DNA from: Bacteriovoracaceae bacterium
GTDB lineage: Bacteria; Bdellovibrionota; Bacteriovoracia; Bacteriovoracales; Bacteriovoracaceae
Assembly (NCBI GenBank): GCA_021737405.1
Contig: JAIPEG010000018.1
Coordinates: forward strand, 1-52,331
Reading direction: 5' to 3'
Length of the DNA stretch: 52,331 bases
The notes beneath the pieces were generated by a model. It saw only the letters and a program-made list of their open reading frames with translations, searched no databases and was not told the origin of the DNA. Numbering within the stretch: the stretch's first letter is position 1; every line of letters begins with the position of its first letter. Shown in pieces: positions 43,424-52,329 of this stretch. The position numbers and the translations under genes were made by a program.

Positions 43424-44668
43424 ATGGGAGTATACGTGACCTACAAAAGATATAGTGATCAAGTTAAGTACTTAATTTCAAAGACCAGGGATCCGGACTT
43501 ATTTCCAAATTTAGAGATTCCGAGAAATACAGCGAAGTATTGGATCAAAGAAGAATTTCACAAAAAGCTGCCTTTTAAACCTAAGGATGCGAGAAAGTCG
43601 GAGCTGGATTTATTGAGACAAAAGGTATCAAAGTTAAAAGAAGAAAATCGAAACCTTAAGTCACAGATAACCTGCTTACAAGGATATGTGAGTATTTTAA
43701 AAAGGAAAGGCTTGATTAAAAGGATTACTGAAACAAAAACAAAGAAGACGCTGGCCATCTTAATTCAAACAAGCAAAGGGAGAAACTCAGTTCGTAAAAT
43801 TTTAAACTCTCTTGATATTTCATTTTCCCAATATCAGCGTTGGAGAAGTTCAGTTTATAAAAGTCATAAGAACATGGATCAAGCGAGACCAACTTCTTTA
43901 ATGTTTATGGAAGTTCAAAAAATCAAAGATATTTATTCATCAAAAGACTTTTTCTTTTTTCCTATCCATGCTTTATCGACAAAAGCCAAAAGAGATGGCC
44001 TTATTTATGCGTGTCCTAAGACTTGGTCTCATTACATTAAAACTTTTAATTTAAAAAGAGCACACCTAAAGCCTTTTAAACAAAAAGAATACAAGATAGG
44101 AATTCAGGCGGACTTCCCTGGTCAGCTTTGGCATATGGATGTTACCGAAGTGCGAATACGCGGGAAAAAGCTATACCTTCAACTTATACTAGATAATTAT
44201 TCAAGAATGGTTATAGCTTTCCAATTTATCAACAAAATCGGGGGTATTAAGTCCAAGGATTTACTTCTTAGATCTCTTCATAATTATGAGACACCTAAAA
44301 AGCTTATGACTGATGCAGGAAAAGAGAATCTTAATCATAATGTAAGTGAACTACTGACGAATAACCAAATTAAGCACTATGTTGCAAAGAAGAATACTCT
44401 TTTTTCAAATTCTAGAGTTGAAACATTTTTTAGAATGCTTAAGAGCAACTATCTCTCCTATCTTAGTATTAATAATCCCTACACACTCAAGCAAGAAATA
44501 ACCTTTTATATTAAACAATATAATTATGAAATTCCCCACTCTGCCTTGAGTTTTAGAACTCCTAATGAATCTTATACGGGGATGGATGAAAGGTATTATG
44601 TGGAAAAATTTAAAGAAATGAGAAAAGAGGTTTTTCTAAGAAGAAGACTTGCATTTAAAGATCAATAA
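43424..44668 (+). CDS. IS3-superfamily-like DDE transposase
   Basis: This protein of about 414 residues has an N-terminal HTH-like part with a coiled coil (QKVSKLKEENRNLKSQ). The catalytic rve core contains LWHMDVTE, KLMTDAGKEN and NSRVETFFRML. The acidic residues are encoded at 44138, 44312 and 44420, and exactly 35 residues separate the last two, the D,D(35)E spacing of the IS3 superfamily. It is one uninterrupted frame with no programmed frameshift. The start is uncertain: in-frame GTG 43370 and ATG 43394 lie inside tmRNA-like remnant 2. No convincing terminal inverted repeats are seen. Confidence 0.8.
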   Translation: MGVYVTYKRYSDQVKYLISKTRDPDLFPNLEIPRNTAKYWIKEEFHKKLPFKPKDARKSELDLLRQKVSKLKEENRNLKSQITCLQGYVSILKRKGLIKRITETKTKKTLAILIQTSKGRNSVRKILNSLDISFSQYQRWRSSVYKSHKNMDQARPTSLMFMEVQKIKDIYSSKDFFFFPIHALSTKAKRDGLIYACPKTWSHYIKTFNLKRAHLKPFKQKEYKIGIQADFPGQLWHMDVTEVRIRGKKLYLQLILDNYSRMVIAFQFINKIGGIKSKDLLLRSLHNYETPKKLMTDAGKENLNHNVSELLTNNQIKHYVAKKNTLFSNSRVETFFRMLKSNYLSYLSINNPYTLKQEITFYIKQYNYEIPHSALSFRTPNESYTGMDERYYVEKFKEMRKEVFLRRRLAFKDQ

Positions 44669-44732
44669 GAAGGTTTTAAAAAAAAATCCGAAGGAGAGAT
44701 ATTCTATTTTTTATCAAAGGGTATTTGCACCA

Positions 44733-44770
44733 CCACCCCAATGATTAAACCTTGGCTTAATCACTCGGGT
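44733..44770 (-). other. Hairpin downstream of ssrA
   Basis: TGATTAA and TTAATCA (about 44741-44763) pair, and outer CCACC and GGTGG extend the stem to the tmRNA 3' end. No T-run follows on the minus strand. It may protect or help process the 3' end. Confidence 0.4.
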
Positions 44771-45136
44771 GGAGGTGGCGAGAATCGAACTCGCGTCCGG
44801 AACAACCTCGGAACCCGGCCTACGTGCGTAGTCGACGATTATCGTCTGTCGACAGGACTGTCCGTCTTACGTGCTTACGGCAAACCCCGGTGAGTTTTTA
44901 ACGAGATGGCCCGGCAGGCTCGAAACACAGTTAGGCTGGGTGTTTAACAGCTTTGTTAGATTCTGTTTCTTGGCACTAACGCCTCATGCTTGGTTGTTGC
45001 CTAATTAGGCAGCCATTGCAACTGGCTCATAAGAGTCAGCATTCATAGTTTGGTCGGATTTTTACTGGGCCTTCCGACCAACCCAGGCACGCCCGAAAGC
45101 TCTTTGGTACTGCCCCGTCGAAACCAGGACACCCCC
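44770..45136 (-). ncRNA. ssrA: Transfer-messenger RNA (tmRNA)
   Basis: The 5' end GGGGGUG pairs with CACCUCC at the 3' end to form the acceptor stem, and the T-arm is GCGAG-UUCGAUU-CUCGC. The D-like region reads GGUUUCGACGGGG. The open tag reading frame ends with GCA-AUG-GCU-GCC-UAA at 45005 and reads ADSYEPVAMAA if the resume codon is GCU at 45038-45040; the exact resume codon could be one or two codons earlier. The stop is inside a GCCUAAUUAGGC hairpin, as usual. The encoded 3' end is ACC and then C, so the terminal CCA is probably completed after processing. tmRNA rescues stalled ribosomes. Confidence 0.93.
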
Positions 45137-45154
45137 ATTGCTTTAAGAGAGGCC

Positions 45155-45183
45155 ATCGTAGCATGAATTGGCAAATTAGCGAA
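45155..45183 (-). promoter_or_regulatory. ssrA promoter
   Basis: Read on the minus strand, TTCGCT (45178-45183) and TACGAT (45155-45160) are -35 and -10 like with a 17-bp spacer. They end 18 bp before the mature 5' end, leaving a short leader for RNase P to remove. Confidence 0.55.
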
Positions 45184-45191
45184 GTTCTTCT

Positions 45192-45920
45192 TTAAAGGAG
45201 GTAGCCAAGGGAGACGATCGCTCGTGCCTGACCTAAGTTGTCACTTATATTTAAAGGAAGTGAGACTTCCGGGACACCGTCTTGTCTTACGAAAAAGCGA
45301 TTTTGCTCATAAGCAAATGATCCCGATAGAACGTACTTTCCAGCGATAAGAATATTTCCTGTAATAAAAGGACCGAAGGCAGTGCTTCTATACTGAGAAG
45401 CTGGTGAATTAGCTCTTCCAGAATCAGAGTCAAGACTTCCTCTAACATGAGTTACCATGACACCAACATCGAAGCCATAGTTTTTTACCAACGTCATAGG
45501 TTGTGACCACTTTAAAGAGAAGCGCCCTCCATGAGCATAGCCGCTAGCACTATCCGACCAATAATCATAGCTTAAGCTTGTACCATAATTATCTGTTATG
45601 ACTTCTTCTCTGATAACGTGGCCAGAGAGAAAGAAGTTATTGCCTAAAAGGACATCAATTCCTAAGCCCATTGAAGAAGTGGCCAGAAAACCCGAATTGC
45701 CAAAATATTCAGAATTAGAAGTTCTTTGTATCGAGATCATTTTAATTCGATCTAAAAAACTAGTCTCTTCTTCTCTCACAAGGCTTTCTAAGAGAAGATC
45801 TGAAACACTGTCACTTTCTTTAACTTGTTTATCTTCAAGACCAATCTTTTCAGAAGCTACACTGTCTCCGAATTGAATAAAGGACAGGGTTATTAAAAAA
45901 ACTGCTAAAAATGATTTCAT
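45192..45920 (-). CDS. Outer-membrane beta-barrel protein
   Basis: This 242-residue protein has a signal peptide (MKSFLAVFLITLSFIQFGDSVA), then an acidic region (residues 25-50). About eight amphipathic strands follow with aromatic ends (FLSGHVIREEV, GGRFSLKWSQP, VLSGSFAYEQNRFF). It ends SLGYLL. The pattern fits a small outer-membrane barrel. No function is evident. It faces away from the regulator gene and ends next to the ssrA promoter. Confidence 0.6.
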   Translation of the reverse strand: MKSFLAVFLITLSFIQFGDSVASEKIGLEDKQVKESDSVSDLLLESLVREEETSFLDRIKMISIQRTSNSEYFGNSGFLATSSMGLGIDVLLGNNFFLSGHVIREEVITDNYGTSLSYDYWSDSASGYAHGGRFSLKWSQPMTLVKNYGFDVGVMVTHVRGSLDSDSGRANSPASQYRSTAFGPFITGNILIAGKYVLSGSFAYEQNRFFVRQDGVPEVSLPLNISDNLGQARAIVSLGYLL

Positions 45921-46021
45921 CTTTGTTCTCCTATTAAATTTAATTCGTTGTAAATTGTATGAGAGAACTCAATACAAATCTATAGGTGTAAGAAAAACTT
46001 AAGCTTAAGTGTACATAAGTT

Positions 46022-46152
46022 TGAAACGACTAGTTTCAGCTAAACTGATTCAGTACCCGCCCCCTCAATTAAAATGTAATTACGAATACTTACTGTCTAA
46101 TTTATCAAATAAGGCGTGTAATAATTGTAAGTGTTTCAGAAAAAGAAACACT
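46022..46152. promoter_or_regulatory. Two palindromes upstream of the TIGR02147 gene
   Basis: TGAAAC-GACTA-GTTTCA at 46022-46038 and AGTGTTTC-AGAAAAA-GAAACACT at 46130-46152 are perfect inverted repeats. They lie between divergent genes and share the GTTTC/GAAAC core in opposite arrangement. Confidence 0.45.
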
Positions 46153-46201
46153 GTTTCAAAAAGTTAATGACGGCCGTCCCTTTAACCTCTAAAACGTCTT
46201 C

Positions 46202-46924
46202 ATGAACGATATGGGACACATTTTAAAAACAGAACTTGAGGCGCGCCAAGAACTTAATAGCGCTTATTCGCTGCGTTCATTTGCGCGCTTCTTAGAGACT
46301 TCTCCGGCCACGGTGTCTCAGGTTATCTCTGGTAAGCGGCACCTTGGGCGAAAGTCTCAGGAGAAGATGCTTGAGAAACTTGGGTTTCAGTATTCAAGTA
46401 CTCCTAATAAACGGGTTCAAAAGGATCAGATAAAGCTAGAAGAAGATCTCTTTGAGCTCATAGGCCACTGGTACTACTTTGCTATTTTAAGCCTTGCTAA
46501 CCTTAAAGGTTCAAAGGCCGATCCTCGATGGATTGCGAGTCAATTAAATATATCTCCTGAAGAGAGCAATCAGGCCATCAATCGCTTAGAGCGTCTAGGC
46601 ATTATTGAAATTAATAAAGATAAGTCCTACAGACAAATTAGCCCTCCGCTAAAGACCACAGATGAAGTGCCTTCAATGGCGATTAGAAATTATCATAAGA
46701 GTGTTCTCAAGATGGCCCAATTGAAAATTGATGAAGTACCTGTTGAAAAGAGAGAATACCGCGCTCTCACAATCTCGGGTAATTCAAAAAAATTAAAGAG
46801 AGCGAAAGAAATTATTAGAGAATTAAAAGATCTTGTTTCTGATACCTTGGAAACAGGGCCTTCTGATACAGTTTATCAATTATCCATTCAGCTTTTTCCT
46901 TTAGTAGAAAAAGAAAATATTTAG
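46202..46924 (+). CDS. TIGR02147-family HTH regulator (DUF4423)
   Basis: This 240-residue protein has an N-terminal helix-turn-helix (about 20-60: YSLRSFARFLETSPATVSQVISGKR) and a longer DUF4423-like region (GHWYYFAILSL, WIASQLNISPEESNQAINRLERLG). This is the TIGR02147 family, found mainly in Bdellovibrionota and Fibrobacter. The ribosome site is weak. It is 9 bp before a lipoprotein gene and likely cotranscribed with it and the next gene. Palindromes upstream suggest autoregulation. Confidence 0.85.
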   Translation: MNDMGHILKTELEARQELNSAYSLRSFARFLETSPATVSQVISGKRHLGRKSQEKMLEKLGFQYSSTPNKRVQKDQIKLEEDLFELIGHWYYFAILSLANLKGSKADPRWIASQLNISPEESNQAINRLERLGIIEINKDKSYRQISPPLKTTDEVPSMAIRNYHKSVLKMAQLKIDEVPVEKREYRALTISGNSKKLKRAKEIIRELKDLVSDTLETGPSDTVYQLSIQLFPLVEKENI

Positions 46925-46933
46925 GAGCTATAA

Positions 46934-47593
46934 ATGAAATTTTTACTTTTGACCATGTTACTTCTCACCTCCTGTGCTTCTTATAATCCAGGAAATTATG
47001 CCCACGTTAAATCTGGTAAGCATCCAAAAGATCTTCCAATTAATGCTGAATACTATCGAGACTATTCAAACTTTCCCCTGCACTTTGTTAATGTCACCTT
47101 TGGCAATAAATCGGAAGATTGGCGCCGAGTAAAATCCGTTAAGGTCACAAATGTTGGGGGGATTGATAAATCCCGCATTATCGTTGGACCTGATCTTGTC
47201 TATTGGTCTAAAGGCATCACAAGAAAATTAAAGATCGACTCTCATAATACTCGTATGGTTCTAGGAGCAATTGCAGGGGCCTTTGCTGTTGGGGCCGGAG
47301 TCTCGGCAAGTAATGGCAATTATGACTTAGGAATTGGGCTAGCAGCAGGTGCTTTGGCGACAGCGACAGTTGCCGACCTTAACGTCATTTTTGATAAGAT
47401 TGACTCGCTTGAGATTGCAAAGCTTGTTCCTCCGGATCACCTCTATTCTCCCTTTTCCATTCCCCCCAATCTTTTCATTACAAAATGGGTGGTTTTTCAA
47501 ACCCCAAAGGGAGAGATTCCAAAGTATATCGACTTTGAAGTAAAATACCTCTCTGGCGAAACAGCAAGTTATAGAACGAAACTAAGTATCTAA
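46934..47593 (+). CDS. Lipoprotein, unknown function
   Basis: This 219-residue protein has a lipoprotein signal with lipobox LTSC (Cys14). The middle has a hydrophobic Gly/Ala segment (VLGAIAGAFAVGAGVSASNG and beyond, about 104-135) that may insert in a membrane or be a glycine-zipper. The flanks are beta-rich. AGGAG lies before the ATG. It is the second gene of the unit with the TIGR02147 regulator. No family is recognised. Confidence 0.6.
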   Translation: MKFLLLTMLLLTSCASYNPGNYAHVKSGKHPKDLPINAEYYRDYSNFPLHFVNVTFGNKSEDWRRVKSVKVTNVGGIDKSRIIVGPDLVYWSKGITRKLKIDSHNTRMVLGAIAGAFAVGAGVSASNGNYDLGIGLAAGALATATVADLNVIFDKIDSLEIAKLVPPDHLYSPFSIPPNLFITKWVVFQTPKGEIPKYIDFEVKYLSGETASYRTKLSI

Positions 47594-47600
47594 GGACAAT

Positions 47601-48218
47601 ATGAAAACAATTCTTTTTTTAATATTTCTCTCTAGTCCCTTCTCCTTTGCCGGTAACGAAGTTGGTAATGGTGGAGACTTACTCAAGTGCCCCAATAAAC
47701 CTTTGGTCCTCTTTGACTTTGCGGAAGACTCTTTTAAGAAAATGGACGCCCTCAAGAAAAACGCTGAGCTTAATGAGTACAAAATAGTAGAGTCCTTAAT
47801 TGCGAAGATTAAGGATCTCTCCCCCGCTATTTTTAAAAAGTACTCCAATGATCTGGCAAGCTTTCCAAAGAGAATTAAGTTTATCAAAGGGGAAGTTTTT
47901 AGAGACATAGAAGACAGTAAGCATGTCTCTTTGCCAAAAGACTGTGAGCTTTTACAAGTGGCGATCCAGCAGATTGACCCCCTAACAAAGGACACGGTGA
48001 TTGCCATTAATAAAGATCTTTATGACCAGCTTGATCCTGTTAATAAGGCAGGGCTCATCCTTCATGAAATTATCTACGAACATTTTAAATTTTACGGGGT
48101 CACAAATTCTGTAGAGGTGCGTATTTTTAATCGATACCTTCACTCTTTAGAAGTGAAGAGTGGAACAAATAAAGAGTTTAACGATTTTTTAGAGAGGATC
48201 GCAATTCCAAGTTACTAA
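47601..48218 (+). CDS. Secreted protein with GNGGD and HExxYEH motifs
   Basis: This 205-residue protein has a signal peptide (MKTILFLIFLSSPFSFA) followed directly by GNEVGNGGD, an N-terminal pattern I associate with secreted families of Bdellovibrio relatives. The C-terminal part has LILHEIIYEHFKFYG, where H-E-x-x-x-E-H could bind zinc, but the metalloprotease HExxH is not exact. Two further cysteines are present (LKCPN, KDCEL). It is the third gene after the TIGR02147 regulator. Function unknown. Confidence 0.6.
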   Translation: MKTILFLIFLSSPFSFAGNEVGNGGDLLKCPNKPLVLFDFAEDSFKKMDALKKNAELNEYKIVESLIAKIKDLSPAIFKKYSNDLASFPKRIKFIKGEVFRDIEDSKHVSLPKDCELLQVAIQQIDPLTKDTVIAINKDLYDQLDPVNKAGLILHEIIYEHFKFYGVTNSVEVRIFNRYLHSLEVKSGTNKEFNDFLERIAIPSY

Positions 48219-48856
48219 TAGATATTTTTGCCCTTTAATACCCACTGAAACATGCGAAAGAAAAGAGTCTTTGATTCTTCGATTCCCCTTAGAACGTCTT
48301 CTTCTTCAGATGGCGTCAACTCGGCGCCTGCTAAGGCCTCAAGAATCTGCTCACCATGGTTGAGGGTCTCGTGCTTATGAAGAATTAGAAAGGTGGTATT
48401 TTTTTGATTAAGAAAGTCACTCTTTGAAATAGCAGCATCAATTAAATCGCCAACTGCAGATCCAACATTTTCTAAGACACAAGTACCACCAAGCCTTAAG
48501 AATGGTCTTTCTGTAATCATTTGAGAAAAGTAGGCCCACCAGAGCTTTACATCAAAGGGAGATTCACCCACTTCTGTCTCTAAGGCGCGAAGATCTCGTT
48601 CGGCCATTTTAAAGTGAGGGCCCTCTTCGGTACCAAATTCCAACAGAAATGCCGAGAACTTCCTTCTGTTAAATATCTCTGGTCTTCCTGCAATTTCATA
48701 GAACTGCTTTTGGACGTCTTTTACTAAGTGATATTGCATCTGTAGGTAGCGAGTATACTGATCCTTCTCTAGGCCTGTGGTCGCTATATCGCTAGCAAGA
48801 ATAAATTCTCTAAATTCTTCTTTCGCCTTTTCTACACTTTTATTGATTTTTTCCAT
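48215..48856 (-). CDS. Haem-oxygenase-like diiron (HDO) enzyme
   Basis: This 213-residue all-helical cytoplasmic protein has metal-ligand-like sequences spaced as in haem-oxygenase-like diiron oxidases/oxygenases: FGTEEGPHFKMAERDL (E and H, about 74-88) and LHKHETLNHGEQIL (H and E, about 158-172), with ENVGSAVGDLI between. Such enzymes oxidise small substrates or fatty acids. Its ATG shares one base with the stop of the large cyclase, so it is coupled to it. The substrate is probably tied to the acyltransferase-like domain of its partner; that is inference. Confidence 0.6.
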   Translation of the reverse strand: MEKINKSVEKAKEEFREFILASDIATTGLEKDQYTRYLQMQYHLVKDVQKQFYEIAGRPEIFNRRKFSAFLLEFGTEEGPHFKMAERDLRALETEVGESPFDVKLWWAYFSQMITERPFLRLGGTCVLENVGSAVGDLIDAAISKSDFLNQKNTTFLILHKHETLNHGEQILEALAGAELTPSEEEDVLRGIEESKTLFFRMFQWVLKGKNIY

Positions 48857-51800
48857 TACATTTCCTTTAGGATAAAAACGTCTTCGTCCTTATCAAAGCC
48901 CCGAATAGAAACGGTTTCCTTTTTAAATCTAGCTCTATCGTTCTCATTTAATGAATCAAAGAATCCATGACTCACGATAAGAGTCGACTGAAATTCTTTA
49001 TTGAGGCTTTGAAGACGGGCGGCCTTATTGACGCTGCTTCCGATACTTGTGTAATCCATTCGCATTTCGGTCCCAATATTTCCGCGAATGACTTGTCCAA
49101 CGTCTAGACCGATACCAACCTTGATTGCTGGAAAGTTCTTTTTCTTTGCCTCTTCATTAAAGCTATCTAAGGCATTGTTGATTTTAAGGACCGTCTTATA
49201 AGCAGAATTAATTAATACTTCTGGTTCCTGATTCTCCCAAGTAAAGAAGAACTCATCCCCAATAAATTTATCAATATGACCACATTCTGGATCAAGGGCC
49301 TCTTCACATAGTAGTGCTAGATTATTAATAAGTTCAATGATGACTTCAGGTGGATAGATATCAGAAATATTCGTAAAACCCCTCACATCGAGGAAACCGC
49401 TCACTACGGTCTTACGACTTCCGGCGAGAGAGACCTTTTCCTTGTCGATTTTATTGTTTTCAAAAACCTTTGGGTTATAGCGTTTAAGAACGGTTAACGT
49501 CTCATTAAGATCATCAAAGCGCATCTGCTTTGAGATAGCGACGGCCAGAGTCGTTGAAATTTCTTCAAGAGTTTGTACTTCTAGAGGCGTGATTTCGTGA
49601 ACAGTATCACGTCCCTTATCGGCAATCACGACACCATGGGTTTCATCTTCTGTACCGATAGGACAGATAACATAAGATTTCGCGTTTAGCTTTTCGATAA
49701 GCTCTTTTGAAAAGTCTGTTAGGTCTTGAATAGTGTCATTAACATCGTGAATAAGTACCGTTTGACGAGAATGATAGGCAGTACTGACGACCTTCTTATC
49801 AGTTTTTCTCGTCGATAAATCAATTTCAAAACCCCAAAGAAGATTGAGATAAGTTACCTCTTCTAAACTATAGACAGAATGAGTTCGAAGATAGTTATCA
49901 CTGTCTTTTAACATGATCATGCAACGAGAGAAGTTAAATTGCTCACAGATCAATTTAGATGTGGTTTCAATAATTGAGGAGATACTCTTCGAGTAGTGAA
50001 TCTCACTAGAGATTCCATTTAAGAGCTCTAAGCGATTATGGTGTTTTTCAAGAGTCTGCTTGGTTTTAAAAAGAACATCATATTGCTTCTTACTATTTTC
50101 CTCTACGTCTGAATAGAAAGAGTCAATTTCACGAAAGGCCTTTTTAAAGCTGAAGTGATTTAAAATATTTTTAAATAGTAACAAAAAGGAATTCGTCGCT
50201 AAAATCTCAATTCTAAAGGCAGGATACTGATAATAAAGACCCGCATTAAGACCAAGAAAAGATAATATCCCAAAGTATTTTAGTAAATTTGAATTTTGCT
50301 TCCAAATAACCTTAAAACGTGAGGCACCGTTCGTGTCATACGCGCTTGAGATTTGATCAACAACAACATCAGATCTCTTAAGGTTTTGAACCAGACAAAT
50401 TCCATGATGAAGAAGGGTCTGAAAATTCAAGTCAGAAGAGCGGTGTTTGGGAAGGTAGTGGCCTTCTTTAAGATGGAAGCTCACAATAATTGAATTACTT
50501 GAAATTGACTCTACCGATACATAGCGATTGGTATTTAACTTTGAAGTGGTTTTCTTTATTTGATTAATAAAGAAAGAAATACTCCCGAACCACTTTAAAA
50601 CGTAATAGCCAGGCCCCACCAATTCTTTACGCATGGCCATTTCACCGGCCAAAATGGCCAGATCATTAAGGTCTAGCTTTCTTCCTAACGCGTCTAAAAA
50701 GTTATCAAAAAATTCTAGAGATACCCAATTGTTAGGATTTTCAAAATAAGAGCGGCTAAGACCAAATTGATCAATCACTTTATCAACGAATAAATCATCA
50801 GAAAGTAAGATGGCCGCCTTTAAATATGGATAAATAACTTGTGTAGAAAAATCAGATTTTGTATAGGCCAGAATCGACTCTTCTTTCAGTTTATCTGGGC
50901 CTTCTGTCTTCTTCTTTGTCTTTCTCTTATATAGATACTCACTGGCCTTTAATACCACCTTATCCCACAAACCAAACTTTACCTCTTGGACAAGGCCTAG
51001 TGAATTTGCAAAGACATGGGTGTCACCATAGACAATTTTCCATAAAAGAGGATTAAGGGTCTTAGCCTCTAGATACGCTAAGGTATCGAGAGTTAAAAGG
51101 TGAAGTTCTTTATTCTGCAAAGTCGGGTGAGCGTAGGACTTTCCAGTATCCTTGGCCCCGAGTCTTAAATAAATCGTTCTAAGCTCTTCAGTTGAAGAGA
51201 GCAGGACATTTTTACAATTATTATTTAATGAGAAGAGATGAATTTTCTTAAAAAGCGTTAAAAGGACATCACTTCTTTGGGCCAGCGGGTGGATACAGAG
51301 CCTATTGATCTCCATAAGGCTTTCCCACTCATAACCAAATTCTTTCAAATCGTAGTATTTCTCTACAAGGAAAGTGTGGTTTTTACTTTTCACTTTTAAT
51401 TCGACAGAGCACATTAACTCGCCATTAATGTAACCACCAATGATGATGCCTTCATTTTCAAGTCCAGGTGCTAGGGAGACTTTGGCGTTATCATTAAGTT
51501 TGTCTTTACTCGCATAAGAATCATAGCGAAGTTGAACGACTCTTTTGTATTCCTCTTCATCTTCTACTCTAAAAAAAGAAATGGCATCCCCAATATTTTT
51601 AGACATTTTGGTATTATCGAGTGGAAATTCGAAACAAAATGTCGCCAAATATTTTTTAAAGGCACTCTTATATTCATCTGTATTTTTAACAGCGAAACCG
51701 ATTCGTACTTTTTCTCCTTCTAAAGAGAGGTTTTGAATCCTGACATCAATATTAAAGGCCTTCTCAATTGTATTTAGAGTCCCTCTACTTTTCATCCCAA

Positions 51801-52329
51801 CAAAGAGATGTTTATTTGACATGGAAGTAAGGAAAGAAAACCCATCTAGAGAAATATCAATGAGGTTTCCATAAATATTTCTTGATGGTTCAAGCGGGTC
51901 TTTAAAAATAAAGGTTGGTTGAAAATTAGGATCAGTTAGATAGCGGTCACTTTTACGGCTATAGGGAAGATCAGACTTCGTGAACTCAATCCCAATAATA
52001 TGGCCAAAATTACGATCTTCCCAAGCAATGCGAAAACCGATGTCGTGGGAGAATACTTTCTCACCTTGCTTAATATTAAGCCTTAATTGGTTTTCCTTAC
52101 TCTTTAATGGAGGAAGCTCTGATTTGATAACAAGACAGGCTCCGGAGAAATTGATGTTTTTAAATTCACATAGAATAAGGCGATCGTTAAAGAAGAGCTG
52201 TGGCCTTAAAGAATAGCTCGCTGAATAAACGGTTCTTCTTTTAAGTTTACGATCACTAATACTTCTTAATTTTGGTGAATTATCATCAGATATAAAAGTG
52301 TCGAGATTGTTTTCATCAACCTCTACCGC
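48856..52329 (-). CDS. Multi-domain PilZ/acyltransferase-like/GAF/class III nucleotide cyclase, 5' truncated
   Basis: The frame is open to the window edge, so 1157 residues are visible and the N terminus is missing. From the N-terminal side there are two PilZ-like beta regions (EFKNINFSGACLVI and YGNLIDISLDGFSF). Next is a GNAT/autoinducer-synthase-like domain with LMEINRLCIHPLAQRSDVLL, like FeeM-type N-acyl amino acid synthases. A helical middle, one hydrophobic segment and a GAF domain follow, and last a class III cyclase domain with metal Asp in FLDVRGFT and FIGDEFFF and NKAARLQ. The residue after IG in IGSSVN is Ser where adenylyl cyclases usually have Asp, so nucleotide specificity is open. 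Confidence 0.75.
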   Translation of the reverse strand, partial: AVEVDENNLDTFISDDNSPKLRSISDRKLKRRTVYSASYSLRPQLFFNDRLILCEFKNINFSGACLVIKSELPPLKSKENQLRLNIKQGEKVFSHDIGFRIAWEDRNFGHIIGIEFTKSDLPYSRKSDRYLTDPNFQPTFIFKDPLEPSRNIYGNLIDISLDGFSFLTSMSNKHLFVGMKSRGTLNTIEKAFNIDVRIQNLSLEGEKVRIGFAVKNTDEYKSAFKKYLATFCFEFPLDNTKMSKNIGDAISFFRVEDEEEYKRVVQLRYDSYASKDKLNDNAKVSLAPGLENEGIIIGGYINGELMCSVELKVKSKNHTFLVEKYYDLKEFGYEWESLMEINRLCIHPLAQRSDVLLTLFKKIHLFSLNNNCKNVLLSSTEELRTIYLRLGAKDTGKSYAHPTLQNKELHLLTLDTLAYLEAKTLNPLLWKIVYGDTHVFANSLGLVQEVKFGLWDKVVLKASEYLYKRKTKKKTEGPDKLKEESILAYTKSDFSTQVIYPYLKAAILLSDDLFVDKVIDQFGLSRSYFENPNNWVSLEFFDNFLDALGRKLDLNDLAILAGEMAMRKELVGPGYYVLKWFGSISFFINQIKKTTSKLNTNRYVSVESISSNSIIVSFHLKEGHYLPKHRSSDLNFQTLLHHGICLVQNLKRSDVVVDQISSAYDTNGASRFKVIWKQNSNLLKYFGILSFLGLNAGLYYQYPAFRIEILATNSFLLLFKNILNHFSFKKAFREIDSFYSDVEENSKKQYDVLFKTKQTLEKHHNRLELLNGISSEIHYSKSISSIIETTSKLICEQFNFSRCMIMLKDSDNYLRTHSVYSLEEVTYLNLLWGFEIDLSTRKTDKKVVSTAYHSRQTVLIHDVNDTIQDLTDFSKELIEKLNAKSYVICPIGTEDETHGVVIADKGRDTVHEITPLEVQTLEEISTTLAVAISKQMRFDDLNETLTVLKRYNPKVFENNKIDKEKVSLAGSRKTVVSGFLDVRGFTNISDIYPPEVIIELINNLALLCEEALDPECGHIDKFIGDEFFFTWENQEPEVLINSAYKTVLKINNALDSFNEEAKKKNFPAIKVGIGLDVGQVIRGNIGTEMRMDYTSIGSSVNKAARLQSLNKEFQSTLIVSHGFFDSLNENDRARFKKETVSIRGFDKDEDVFILKEM

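Noticed and set aside
47582..48007. 141-residue minus-strand frame opposite the GNGGD secreted protein
   Set aside because: It is the shadow of a gene with a clear signal peptide and operon position.
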